Below, in pieces: positions 8,193 through 16,810 of a stretch of 32,045 nucleotides of DNA (position 1 is its first letter; each line of letters begins with the position of its first letter). Source of the stretch: Bryobacterales bacterium (GTDB taxonomy: Bacteria; Acidobacteriota; Terriglobia; Bryobacterales; Bryobacteraceae); NCBI GenBank assembly GCA_025350625.1, contig JANXXL010000144.1, positions 1 to 32,045 on the forward strand. The letters run 5' to 3'. Below the pieces are notes generated by a model that worked only from the letters and a program-made list of their open reading frames with translations, searched no databases and was not told the DNA's origin. The translations under genes were made by a program, and so were the position numbers.

Positions 8193-8932
8193 CCGGCGGG
8201 CGCTCTTCGATCCTCACCTATCACTCCCTGGATACCGCGAATTCTGTAATCTCGGTCGCTCCGCAATTGTTCCGCGAGCAAATGGCCTGCTTGGCCGAGA
8301 TGGAGATGCCGGTAGTGCCGCTGGCTGCGATTCGCGAAACCGAGGGCGCCGTGGCGCTGACCTTCGACGATGGATTTAGAAATTTTTTCGAACATGCATT
8401 TCCCGTGCTTCAGGAATACGGCTTCCCGGCGACGGTGTTTGCCGTCTCAGGATACTGCGGGCGCCAAAATACCTGGCCTTCTCAGCCGCAGCGCCCGTTT
8501 GTTCCTGCATTGGATCTGATGTCCTGGAGCCAACTGGAGCAAATCTCGAAAGCCGGGGTCTCGGTAGGATCGCACACCGTGACGCATCCGCGAATGAGCC
8601 GCCTCCCGGAAGCCGAAGTAGAAGACGAACTGCGGAATAGCCGGTCGGAACTGGAAGATCGCACCGGAACAGCGGTCGATGTATTCGCTTATCCCTACGG
8701 GGATTCCACGCCGTCAGTCCGGCAAGCGGTGGCGCGTCATTTCCGGCTCGCGTGCGGCACGAAGCTTGACTTTATTACCCCCGATTCCGACGCTCTCGAA
8801 CTTCCCAGAATCGACGTTTATTATCTCCAAAACCTTCTCTGCTTCAAATCTATGGGCACAAGATATGGGTCCGCCTATATCGCCGCGCGCAGGTCGCTTC
8901 GGGGCGTGCGCCAGAGCTGGGTGGGGGCCTGA
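8189..8932 (+). CDS. Polysaccharide deacetylase (NodB homology domain)
   Basis: This is a 247-residue NodB-type carbohydrate esterase (CE4). LTFDDGF supplies the catalytic Asp and metal ligand (D60, D61), SHTVTHP gives the His pair H129 and H133, and YPYGD and the C-terminal LPRIDVYY complete the usual order. CE4 enzymes remove N- or O-acetyl groups from sugars or polysaccharides. No signal peptide is visible, so it may act on a cytoplasmic intermediate or be tethered through partners. The frame is open upstream into the preceding gene, but ATG 8189, overlapping the TGA of the GT2 gene (ATGA), puts the domain start at the expected place. The next gene starts on the base after its stop. Confidence 0.9.
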   Translation: MTGGRSSILTYHSLDTANSVISVAPQLFREQMACLAEMEMPVVPLAAIRETEGAVALTFDDGFRNFFEHAFPVLQEYGFPATVFAVSGYCGRQNTWPSQPQRPFVPALDLMSWSQLEQISKAGVSVGSHTVTHPRMSRLPEAEVEDELRNSRSELEDRTGTAVDVFAYPYGDSTPSVRQAVARHFRLACGTKLDFITPDSDALELPRIDVYYLQNLLCFKSMGTRYGSAYIAARRSLRGVRQSWVGA

Positions 8933-10351
8933 ATGAGCGCGAATCGCATCCCCATAACTATTCTCGGAGCGGGCCCCGCGGGCCTGGGAGCCGCCTACCG
9001 CTTGGCGCGTCGCGGAAAGTTCAACATAACCGTTCTAGAGCGGGGAGGCGCGGTCGGAGGGAACGCCGGCAGCTTTGACCTGGCGGGGATGAAAGTCGAT
9101 TACGGCAGTCACCGCCTGCATCCTTCCTGCGCCCCGGAAATTCTGGCCGACCTCCAGCGCATGCTGGGAAACGAGCTGCTCGACCGCCCCCGGCACGGTC
9201 GCATTCGGCTGCACGGAAAATGGGTGCACTTCCCTCTCAAGCCGGCAGATCTGATTTCGCACCTGCCGCCATCTTTTTTGGGCGGCATCGCCTGGGATAG
9301 CGTCGCCAAATTAATTCCTCAGAAGAAACCCGATACTTTCGCGGCGGTACTCGAGGCAGGGCTAGGAAAGACCATCTGCCGCGACTTTTATTTTCCTTAT
9401 GCGCGAAAAATCTGGGGAGTGGACCCGGACTCGCTGGATGCCGAACAGGCCCGCCGGAGGGTATCGGCCGGTTCCCTTCTGAAAATGGTCCGCAAAGTCC
9501 TGAACGCCGTTCCGGGAATTAAACGGAAAGGCAGCGGCCGCTTTTTCTATCCGCAGAACGGCTACGGTGCAATTTCAGAGGCATACGGCTGCGCCGCCGT
9601 CGAGCTGGGGGCGAAATTAAGACCGTTAACCAGCGTGGCTGCCCTTGAAACCTGTGACGGACGTGTGCAAGCGATCCGGGCCATTGGACCGGCGGGCGAA
9701 GAAGTAATAAAGGCAGACCACGTGCTTTCGAGCATCCCTATTGCGCAACTTGCCAGGCTGGTGCAGCCTGCGGCTCCCGAGGATGTCCAGAAGGCGGCAT
9801 GCGCCCTGAAGTTCCGGGCGATGGTACTCATTTATCTGGTACTAAAAACTGACCGGTTCACCGAATACGATGCCCACTATTTTCCGGACTCCGATATCAT
9901 GATCACCAGATTGTCCGAGCCAAAAAATTACGGCCTCACCGGCGTTCCCGGACAGACCGTTCTCTGCGCCGAACTTCCTTGTTCGATCAATGACGCGGTG
10001 TGGCGCGCGAGCGACTCTGAGCTGGCGAAAATCGTCACTTCGGCGCTTGAAACCGCGAAGTTGCCGGTGCGCTCCCCGGTGGTGGAAGTAGCCAGCCGCC
10101 GCTTACCGCAAGCCTACCCGATCTACTCGCGAGATTATCGGCAACATTTTGAATGTGTTGATGAATGGGTGAGCGGTTTTGATGGGTTGATCACATTCGG
10201 CCGGCAAGGCTTGTTTGCTCATGACAATACGCACCACGCGCTGGCCATGGCCTACGCCCTTGACCGCTGTTTAGAGGACGACGGAAGCTTCGACGAGAAA
10301 CGCTGGGAAGAATACAAACAGGAATTTCAGAAGCACGTGGTGGAAGATTGA
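8933..10351 (+). CDS. FAD-dependent amine-oxidase-fold protein (protoporphyrinogen oxidase / UDP-galactopyranose mutase-like)
   Basis: The 472-residue protein opens with a dinucleotide motif, ITILGAGPAGLGAAYRL (G12, G14, G17), followed by VLERGGAVGGNAGSF, the FAD ribose and pyrophosphate region of amine oxidase-fold flavoproteins. VDYGSHRLHP, HGKWVHFPLKP and RFFYPQNGYGAISEA resemble the protoporphyrinogen oxidase-like and UDP-galactopyranose mutase-like proteins common in polysaccharide clusters. The end (LITFGRQGLFAHDNTHHAL) is the usual C-terminal FAD contact. Heme genes are absent, so a sugar or isoprenoid substrate is more likely than porphyrin. It begins directly after the deacetylase stop and overlaps the next gene by TGATG. 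Confidence 0.85.
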   Translation: MSANRIPITILGAGPAGLGAAYRLARRGKFNITVLERGGAVGGNAGSFDLAGMKVDYGSHRLHPSCAPEILADLQRMLGNELLDRPRHGRIRLHGKWVHFPLKPADLISHLPPSFLGGIAWDSVAKLIPQKKPDTFAAVLEAGLGKTICRDFYFPYARKIWGVDPDSLDAEQARRRVSAGSLLKMVRKVLNAVPGIKRKGSGRFFYPQNGYGAISEAYGCAAVELGAKLRPLTSVAALETCDGRVQAIRAIGPAGEEVIKADHVLSSIPIAQLARLVQPAAPEDVQKAACALKFRAMVLIYLVLKTDRFTEYDAHYFPDSDIMITRLSEPKNYGLTGVPGQTVLCAELPCSINDAVWRASDSELAKIVTSALETAKLPVRSPVVEVASRRLPQAYPIYSRDYRQHFECVDEWVSGFDGLITFGRQGLFAHDNTHHALAMAYALDRCLEDDGSFDEKRWEEYKQEFQKHVVED

Positions 10352-11991
10352 TGGAAGCGGTAACGGCAAAAGACTCGGTGCAAAGCGGGACACCCGCCTC
10401 TATTTCGCAGGCGAAGGAAGCGAAAGTCCCTGCCGGCGCCGCATGGATACCCTATGTCTTGGCGATCTTCTTTTCTCTTTCCGTTCTATGGGGCGTGGGC
10501 AACACAGACGTAATCGATACCGACGCTGCCAGGCACGCGATGAACGGGGCCTTCATCTATGACATGGTTCGCGGTGGCCATATCATGCATCCGATCAAGT
10601 ACGCCCAGCAGTATTACGGTCACCTTCCGGCGCTCTCGATGCCTTACCATCCGCCAATGTTCCCGGCGATAGAGGCGCTCTTCTTTGCCTTGCTGGGAGT
10701 CAAATTAGTCGCGGCGCGCGCGGCCGTTGCTATCAGCGTGGGAATTTCCGTGCTGCTATTGTACCGGCTGGTCGAGACTACCCTCGGGAGCCGCATCCTG
10801 GCGGCGTGCGTTACCGTGACCACACTTTCTCTCTGGACGGTCCAAGTGGTATCGCGGGATGTCATGCTGGAGTTCCCCGCCCTGGCGTTCACTCTCGCTG
10901 CGTTGTACTGCCTGCGCGACATGGATCGCTTCTTTACGGTGCGCCGGGCGCTCCTTTTCGGGGTGCTTGCGGCCGCCGCGGTGTGGACCAAACAGCACGC
11001 CGTGTTTTTGGGCGCGATGCCCTTCCTCTGCGCTCTAGGGAAAGGGCGGCGGCATCTTTTCTTCGAAAAACCGCTGTGGATTGCCACTGCGATCTTCAGC
11101 ATAGCCGTCCTTTGCCTGATCGCTCTGTCGAAGCAATCGAATAATACCGGAATCGATCAGGTCAGCACCTCGGCGAGCGATATCCATTGGATTCTTACCC
11201 GCACGATTCCGGCGTATCTCATGTGGGTCGCGACCGATCTGCGGGGACTCGCGGGCGTCTTCGCGCTTTGCGCGATCGCGATATATCTTGCGGCGTGGCG
11301 GAAGCGCAGCCGGCAAACCCTGCGGCTAGGCATATACTTCTCCTGGATCTTTTCCTACGCCTTCGTTCTTCTGCTCCTGGGAGACACCAATACACGATAC
11401 CTGTTCTTCATTTCTCCCGCTTTCGTGGCGATCGGTTACGCATGGCTTTTTGAAGGATGCTTCCGCCTCTGGGGCGAGCGTCGCGCGCGCTTCGTGGCCG
11501 GCGGATTCGCAATTACCTGGTTAGTAGTGGGATTTTTTATTCCTCGAGAATTTTTACGTGGACCCGGAGAAGCCGCCGCCTTCATAGCGCATGGCTCACC
11601 CGCGCGTGTGCTCTATGCAGGAGAGGCCGACGGGAATTTCATCTTCGCGATCCGCAGCCTCGATCCGAAATTGCAGATCACGGTGATCCCGGCCGGAAAA
11701 CTGCCGCCGGCTACCTTTGAGCCGGATGCCCTGGAAAACTTTTGCCGCCGCTACGGGGTTGATTGGATCGTATTTGAGAACGTGCAGGGTAAGCAGCTAT
11801 GGTCCAACCTGGCGAACGCCCGCCCGGCGTATTTGAAGCTTGAAAAATCGTTTCCGATTGCGTCGTCTCGTTCACGCTGGCGCACCGGCACAATTGATAT
11901 CTACCGGCTTAACGGCCCCGTCAATCCTCCGGGTGGAGTGCTCCAGCTCCCGGTCCACAAACTCGGCGGCACGATCGGGGTAAAGCTTTGA
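10351..11991 (+). CDS. GT39-like polytopic membrane glycosyltransferase with C-terminal soluble domain
   Basis: The product has 546 residues from ATG 10351, which overlaps the preceding TGA. A short polar N-terminus is followed by a first membrane segment (about 33-50) and a loop with NTDVIDTDAARHAM (D56, D58), in the place where PMT/ArnT enzymes carry their acidic motif. Further membrane segments follow up to about residue 400 (LLLLGDTNTRYLFFISPAF fits the distal Tyr-containing helix). The last 140 residues are soluble and probably extracytoplasmic. A polyprenyl-phosphate-sugar transferase is the best guess. The stop overlaps the next start (TGATG). Confidence 0.82.
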   Translation: MEAVTAKDSVQSGTPASISQAKEAKVPAGAAWIPYVLAIFFSLSVLWGVGNTDVIDTDAARHAMNGAFIYDMVRGGHIMHPIKYAQQYYGHLPALSMPYHPPMFPAIEALFFALLGVKLVAARAAVAISVGISVLLLYRLVETTLGSRILAACVTVTTLSLWTVQVVSRDVMLEFPALAFTLAALYCLRDMDRFFTVRRALLFGVLAAAAVWTKQHAVFLGAMPFLCALGKGRRHLFFEKPLWIATAIFSIAVLCLIALSKQSNNTGIDQVSTSASDIHWILTRTIPAYLMWVATDLRGLAGVFALCAIAIYLAAWRKRSRQTLRLGIYFSWIFSYAFVLLLLGDTNTRYLFFISPAFVAIGYAWLFEGCFRLWGERRARFVAGGFAITWLVVGFFIPREFLRGPGEAAAFIAHGSPARVLYAGEADGNFIFAIRSLDPKLQITVIPAGKLPPATFEPDALENFCRRYGVDWIVFENVQGKQLWSNLANARPAYLKLEKSFPIASSRSRWRTGTIDIYRLNGPVNPPGGVLQLPVHKLGGTIGVKL

Positions 11992-13463
11992 TGGTGGAAG
12001 TGTCCGCAGGCCACTCACACGAAAGCAGCTCAGTGGCGCGGCGCGTGTTCTTGACCTGTTGGCTGGTGTATGCGGTTTTCTGGACGCCCTACATCGTGCG
12101 TGAGCATTTCCCCGCAATCACCATCGCCGAACAAAGCAGTATGAATGTCCTGCGCTACCTGGGCTGGACCGAAGATATTTTTCAAGGTCCCAGAGGAGGC
12201 GCGTACATCAACAATAATCCCGGAGCGTCCCTCGTGGGAGCTATTCCGCTGGTGCTGCTCCGGCCCTTTCTCGCCGGAGTCGACCGTTGGAACCAACAGC
12301 GGCCGCGCTCCATGCCACTCAAAAACGACGGAGAGCTATTCTGGCGCACAAAGGCAGAGGGTCGGGAATTTTATTTTCTGTTGGTCGCCTTTCTGACTGT
12401 GGCCCTGGTGATGGCGCCGGCGACGGCAGGCACAGCTGCGTACCTGTGCTCCCGTTTATCTCAAGGGGGCGTGCCGCTGCGATCCGCCGCGCAGGCAGCT
12501 GTTTTGTATGGCCTGGCGACGCCGGTGCTTTACCGTACTGCATATCTAAATCACAACTTGCTGGCCGGCGATGCCGGGATCGCCGCCCTCCTGCTGCTCT
12601 GGGATCCGCAAGGCAAACCGCTTGCCGCCAAACGGGCCATTCTCGCGGGACTGTTCGCTGGCTTTGCGCTTCTATGCGATTACAGCGGAGTGGTGGTGAT
12701 TGCGGTCGCCGCGCTTTACACTTGGCTCCGCAGTGCCGGGATGTACACGGGCGAGCGCTGGCGTATCCTCATCGCATATGGATCTGGCGTCTTTCCGGCC
12801 GTGGCTGCACTCGCGATCTATCAGGCGTGGGCTTTTGGTTCGCTCTTCCGGCCATCGCAGCATTATATGACCCCCACCGCTCCTACGGCACTCGGGTATC
12901 GTGGTTTCGGTTGGCCCTCTCCAGCGCTCTTATGGGGCAATTTCTTTGATCCGCGGTTCGGCTTGTTTGCGTATTGTCCGGCTTTGCTGCTGGGACTGGC
13001 GGCCCCGTTCGTGACGCGTGTGGCCTATAGAATCCCCCGGCGCGAGACTTGGATTTTATTGCTCTACTTTGGTCTATTCGTTCTCTTTTGCGCTGCGAAC
13101 CAATATTCCTGGCTGCAGCCATTGACCGGGTTTCGTTATCTTGTGCCAGTAGTCCCCGGACTCGCCCTGCTTGCTATGCAAGTCGCGCAATCTTTTCCCC
13201 GAATGGTGAACTCGGCAATTGCTTTGGCCTCGTTAGGGCAAAGCTTGCTCATGGCTGCTGTCCATGAAAATAGCTTGCGGGCGTCTGTCGATGCTCTTTT
13301 GACCAGACGTTTGGTTTTCGCCTGGATGACGCGCCTCAGTGACGCAGGCGTGCAGATGGGTCGCGCCGTGCCGTGGGTGACTTTTGGACTGCTCGGACTG
13401 GCGTTGGCGCTAATCTGGATCATGCCTGCGACTCGGCCGTCCGCGAAGGTTATCGCGAGCTGA
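11991..13463 (+). CDS. Large polytopic membrane protein, putative GT-C transferase (paralogue of 2126-3718)
   Basis: The 490-residue protein is a clear paralogue of the minus-strand gene at 2126: shared blocks in the same order include FLTCWLVY near the N-terminus, NNNPGASLVGAIPL, GREFYF, LYGLATPVLYRTAYLNHN, LLCDYSGVVV and GLFAYCPALLLGLAAPF. About ten membrane segments are expected. No residue can be named as catalytic from the sequence. ATG 11991 overlaps the previous stop (TGATG), and its own stop overlaps the next start in the same way, placing it in the middle of the zero-gap run. A GT-C or glycan-processing membrane role is inferred from topology and neighbours. Confidence 0.8.
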   Translation: MVEVSAGHSHESSSVARRVFLTCWLVYAVFWTPYIVREHFPAITIAEQSSMNVLRYLGWTEDIFQGPRGGAYINNNPGASLVGAIPLVLLRPFLAGVDRWNQQRPRSMPLKNDGELFWRTKAEGREFYFLLVAFLTVALVMAPATAGTAAYLCSRLSQGGVPLRSAAQAAVLYGLATPVLYRTAYLNHNLLAGDAGIAALLLLWDPQGKPLAAKRAILAGLFAGFALLCDYSGVVVIAVAALYTWLRSAGMYTGERWRILIAYGSGVFPAVAALAIYQAWAFGSLFRPSQHYMTPTAPTALGYRGFGWPSPALLWGNFFDPRFGLFAYCPALLLGLAAPFVTRVAYRIPRRETWILLLYFGLFVLFCAANQYSWLQPLTGFRYLVPVVPGLALLAMQVAQSFPRMVNSAIALASLGQSLLMAAVHENSLRASVDALLTRRLVFAWMTRLSDAGVQMGRAVPWVTFGLLGLALALIWIMPATRPSAKVIAS

Positions 13464-15589
13464 TGCGGAATGGAATCCGCCTACTAAGCCTGGGCGCCGC
13501 AGTCTGGATCGTGGCGGCTGCGTGGGGGAGCCCTTTTTTCCGCAACGACGAAGGCGATCTGAATGGGCATTTCGTGCTCGCTTTGGCCCTGGCCGGGGCC
13601 GGCGTCCTTCTCGGATTCACAGCACGTACGGGCTGGAGTCACTTCGGACGTTGGCTGGCGCTGGCATTAGTTGGTCAGGCCGCTGCCCTGCAGCTTATTG
13701 ACGCCGGAACGCGAATTCACTTTCAGCATTACCGGCTGCCTCCCGAAGTTCTGGCGGATCCATTTTTGCGTTGGGCGATTTTACTGGTCGGGCTTCAGAC
13801 GCTGGCCGTACTGGCCGGGATCGGAGCCCAAGCAGGCTTCATCGGCCAGTGGATGAGACGCCCCGGACATGCCGTTCGTCTCGCGGCGGTGTTTATCCTG
13901 AGCAGTTGCGCCGCCGCGGCAGTTTCGCGAGATCAACGGTTTTTCGCGCTGGAGCTTACTTTCGCCGCGTTTGTTCAAATGGTGAATGCGGCGAACATCC
14001 TCTTCCTCGCATGGTCTATTCCGCAGGATAAACTCAAGGTTCTTTCAATGCGATTCGATTCTTGGCTCGGTAGCCGTGAGACGCGACCCGGAGCCCTCGA
14101 TCGCTTCGCGCTGCTGGCCGCGCTGTGGGTAACATTGCTTTCGGCCGGGCTGTCCTGGGGCGTTTACCAGCGTCATCCGCACGTCGCCGATGAAGTCGCC
14201 TATCTCTACAATGCCCGGTATTTCGCCGCCGGAAAAGTGGTGATGGCTCCGCCGCCGCTCGTCGGCGCATTCAACGTCGACTTGATGGATTACCAGCCTG
14301 ATAAATGGTTTTCCGCCGTACCTTTGGGCTGGCCGGCGGTTTTGACTGTGGGAGCCGCGCTGGGAATTCCATGGCTGGTGAACCCGATCCTGGCCGGCTT
14401 TAATGTCCTTCTGGTCTACCTGCTGCTCGGCGAAATTTACTCTCTTCGAATTGCCCGCATTTCGGTGCTGTTATTGTGCGCCTCCCCGTGGCACGCCTTC
14501 TTAGCCATGAGCTTCATGACGCATACCGTAACCATGACCTTCGCGCTATTGGCGTTACTGGGCGTGACGCGCGCCCGGCGGAACGGTTCGACAGCCTGGG
14601 CATTGTTGGCAGGCGCGGCGGTCGGCGCCGGGAGCCTGGTCCGCCCACTCGATGGCCTGATTGTGGGAGTTCTTGTCGGTGCCTGGGCCATTGGGGTCGG
14701 GGGAACCCGCCTGAAACTTTCGGGACTCGTCGCACTTGCGGCGGGTACGGTGCTGGTAGGCGCGCTGGTGCTCCCCTACAACAAGGCTCTCACCGGAAAT
14801 CCGACCGCCTCTCCATTAATCAGTTACTTGAATAAACAATACGGACCACACTCCAACGATTACGGTTTCGGGCCGGAACGCGGCATGGGCTGGCCTACCG
14901 ACGCGTACCCCGGCCACACGCCCTTCGAGGCACTCATCAACGCCCAATTGAATGGGGCATCGCTCAATACCGACTTGTTTGGCTGGGGGGCCGGCTCTCT
15001 ATGTCTTATCGCCGCTCTGCTATTCTCGGGAGCGTTGCGGCGTCCTGACTACCTGATGTTGTCGGCAATCGCGGTGGTCCTTCTCGCCTACGCGCCCTAC
15101 TGGGGGAACGGCGGACCGGATTTCGGCGCTCGCTATTGGTACCTGATTCTGGTGCCTTGCGTAGCCCTTTCCGCGCGCGGCCTCGAATGGCTGGAAACCG
15201 TCAGCGGCGTACGTGCCACTGCGGCAGTGGCGGTTCTGTGCGGCCTGGCGTTATTCAACTATTTACCTTGGCGATCGCTAGACAAATATCATCATTATCT
15301 TCGGATGCGCCCCGATATCCGCACCCTCTCTCAGGAGCGGAGTTTCGGCCGTAGCCTGGTCCTGGTGCGCGGCGAGCGCTTTCCGGATTACGCCTCCGCA
15401 GCGATTTACAATCCTCTGGATCTTAACTCCAACGCTCCAGTATTCGTATGGGACCACGACGCCTCGGTACGCGCGAAAATATTGAGTATTTACCCGGACC
15501 GGCCCACTTGGATCGTCGAAGGCCCCTCGATCACGCACGCCGGCTACCGGGTAGCAGCCGGGCCATTGCCTCCTGGCAGCCCGCTATGA
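13463..15589 (+). CDS. Large GT39-like membrane glycosyltransferase with extra N-terminal membrane domain
   Basis: The 708-residue protein starts at ATG 13463, overlapping the TGA of the gene before it; the frame is open further upstream but only inside that gene. The first 200 residues make about five membrane segments that other family members lack. The GT-C core then starts near 215 with a loop carrying HPHVADEVAYLYN (D243-E244), the typical acidic pair, followed by many membrane helices (MSFMTHTVTMTFALLALLG, LVRPLDG). PDFGARYWYLILVP near 580 fits the distal Arg-Tyr region. The C-terminal 90 residues are soluble. The substrate is unknown. Its stop overlaps the epimerase start (ATGA). Confidence 0.83.
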   Translation: MRNGIRLLSLGAAVWIVAAAWGSPFFRNDEGDLNGHFVLALALAGAGVLLGFTARTGWSHFGRWLALALVGQAAALQLIDAGTRIHFQHYRLPPEVLADPFLRWAILLVGLQTLAVLAGIGAQAGFIGQWMRRPGHAVRLAAVFILSSCAAAAVSRDQRFFALELTFAAFVQMVNAANILFLAWSIPQDKLKVLSMRFDSWLGSRETRPGALDRFALLAALWVTLLSAGLSWGVYQRHPHVADEVAYLYNARYFAAGKVVMAPPPLVGAFNVDLMDYQPDKWFSAVPLGWPAVLTVGAALGIPWLVNPILAGFNVLLVYLLLGEIYSLRIARISVLLLCASPWHAFLAMSFMTHTVTMTFALLALLGVTRARRNGSTAWALLAGAAVGAGSLVRPLDGLIVGVLVGAWAIGVGGTRLKLSGLVALAAGTVLVGALVLPYNKALTGNPTASPLISYLNKQYGPHSNDYGFGPERGMGWPTDAYPGHTPFEALINAQLNGASLNTDLFGWGAGSLCLIAALLFSGALRRPDYLMLSAIAVVLLAYAPYWGNGGPDFGARYWYLILVPCVALSARGLEWLETVSGVRATAAVAVLCGLALFNYLPWRSLDKYHHYLRMRPDIRTLSQERSFGRSLVLVRGERFPDYASAAIYNPLDLNSNAPVFVWDHDASVRAKILSIYPDRPTWIVEGPSITHAGYRVAAGPLPPGSPL

Positions 15590-16536
15590 GTGATTACGAT
15601 GGCAGTTACCGGGGCGTCCGCGTGGCGGTTTTAGGCGCATCCGGGTTCATCGGAAGGTGGGTTGCGCGAAAGCTATACGCGGCCGGCGCTTGCACCTACC
15701 TGGTTGTAAGGGATGCTGCAGGCGCGGTGCGAAGCGGAATTTCTGGCGAATTAGTCGAAGCCGATCTCTCGGATACCGCAGCCGTCCGCGAAATTTACAC
15801 GCGTATTCGTCCAGCGATTACCTTCAACCTGGTGGGTTACGGAATCGATCCCGGCGAGCGCGACGAAGCCATTTCCTATCGTGTGAACGCCGCCCTTCCC
15901 AAGGACATTTGTGAAGCGGCCGCAGGCTGGAAGGATTCAACTTGGGCCGGACAGCATATCGTACACGCCGGTTCGGCTCTCGAATACGGGGAAATCGGCG
16001 GGGATCTACGCGAGGACGGGGGCGCGCGGCCCACCACGGTCTATGGTAAATCGAAGCTACAGGGAACGCAGGCGATAGCGGAGCATTGCGCCGCGCTCGG
16101 ATTGCGCGGCCTAACGGCGCGCCTGTTCACGGTCTACGGCCCCGGCGAACATGCCGATCGACTCCTGCCCTCTATGATCCAGGCGAGCCGCACCGGAGAG
16201 CCTCTCAATCTCACTGCAGGCACACAAAAGCGTGACTTCACATACGTTGAGGATGTCGCCGACGGCCTGCTTCGCCTGGGGTTGGCGGAAGGAGTGGAAC
16301 CAGGCGCCGTGGTGAATCTGGCGACCGGTGAATTAGTCTCCGTCCGTGTCTTTATCGAGGAAGCAGCGGCCGTTTTGAAGGTTCCTAGCGTCAACCTAAG
16401 ATTTGGAGCGCTCCCTACCCGGCTCGAAGAAATGCAGCACGATCAAATCTCCATTCATAGACTTCGAAGTATGCTCGGGTGGATGCCCCGAACCTTAATC
16501 AAAGACGGCATCCGGCTGACCGCCGCTCCCAGATAG
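15586..16536 (+). CDS. NAD-dependent nucleotide-sugar epimerase/dehydratase (extended SDR)
   Basis: The 316-residue SDR has VAVLGASGFIG (glycine motif 17-23), HAGSALEYG (126-134, catalytic serine region) and Y153-GKS-K157. RLFTVYGPGE and RDFTYVEDVADG are the usual sugar-nucleotide-binding signatures of GalE/RmlB-like enzymes. Length and motif order suit a 4-epimerase, 4,6-dehydratase or 4-ketoreductase; the exact reaction cannot be read off. ATG 15586 overlaps the preceding TGA, and the frame upstream lies inside that gene. It is the last gene of the zero-gap run; a T8 run lies 29 bases past its stop (16565-16572), but no convincing hairpin precedes it. Confidence 0.88.
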   Translation: MSDYDGSYRGVRVAVLGASGFIGRWVARKLYAAGACTYLVVRDAAGAVRSGISGELVEADLSDTAAVREIYTRIRPAITFNLVGYGIDPGERDEAISYRVNAALPKDICEAAAGWKDSTWAGQHIVHAGSALEYGEIGGDLREDGGARPTTVYGKSKLQGTQAIAEHCAALGLRGLTARLFTVYGPGEHADRLLPSMIQASRTGEPLNLTAGTQKRDFTYVEDVADGLLRLGLAEGVEPGAVVNLATGELVSVRVFIEEAAAVLKVPSVNLRFGALPTRLEEMQHDQISIHRLRSMLGWMPRTLIKDGIRLTAAPR

Positions 16537-16612
16537 CCGACAGATTTTGTGGGATTTTAACCAGTTTTTTTTCATCGCGGGAACGCATCGCCACGGCTTC
16601 TCTGGCAAGTTT

Positions 16613-16674
16613 CGAGGGTTGGCCTGGGACCTGCAATCAACTTGGCCATAGCTAAGGAATCGGAAGCGCCGCGC
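16613..16674 (+). repeat. Copy A of a duplicated leader (matches 17829-17891)
   Basis: This non-coding stretch aligns with the leader of the radical SAM gene with one gap. The best block is CGAGGGTTGGCC then GGACCTGCAAT against CGAAGGATGGCC then GGACCTGCAAT. The alignment carries straight on into the relic coding sequence at 16675. Confidence 0.6.
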
Positions 16675-16810
16675 GTGGGATCGCCATCGGATAGGCTGAT
16701 CTATCTTGTCGATACCGCACGATGGGTTAGGCGTTAATATTGGCGTTTATCCCTCGGGAGTCTGGAACTTGGCGACATTTGCCCAGGATTTGGGAATATG
16801 GCGAGCATGA
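16675..16810 (+). pseudogene. Frameshifted 5' relic of a B12-binding radical SAM gene (paralogue of 17892-19964)
   Basis: GTG 16675 aligns exactly with the TTG start of the intact gene at 17892. The relic reads MGSPSDRLIYLVD against MGKTTDTLIYLAD. It then loses two bases relative to the intact gene and hits TAA at 16735-16737 in the original frame. In the shifted frame it continues as GVYPSGVWNLATFAQ against DVYPLGVANLATYAQ. Over 16745-16786 I count 34 of 42 identical bases by eye. The shifted frame stops at TGA 16808-16810, overlapping the second ATG of the desaturase gene. Only about the first 45 codons survive. This looks like a duplicated gene whose body was lost or replaced, with the desaturase now starting inside it. 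Confidence 0.75.

Noticed and set aside
16565-16572. T8 run 29 bases after the epimerase stop as an intrinsic terminator
   Set aside because: No stable hairpin lies directly before the run; the nearest stem (CGGCT/AGCCG) is five base pairs and about 27 bases away.
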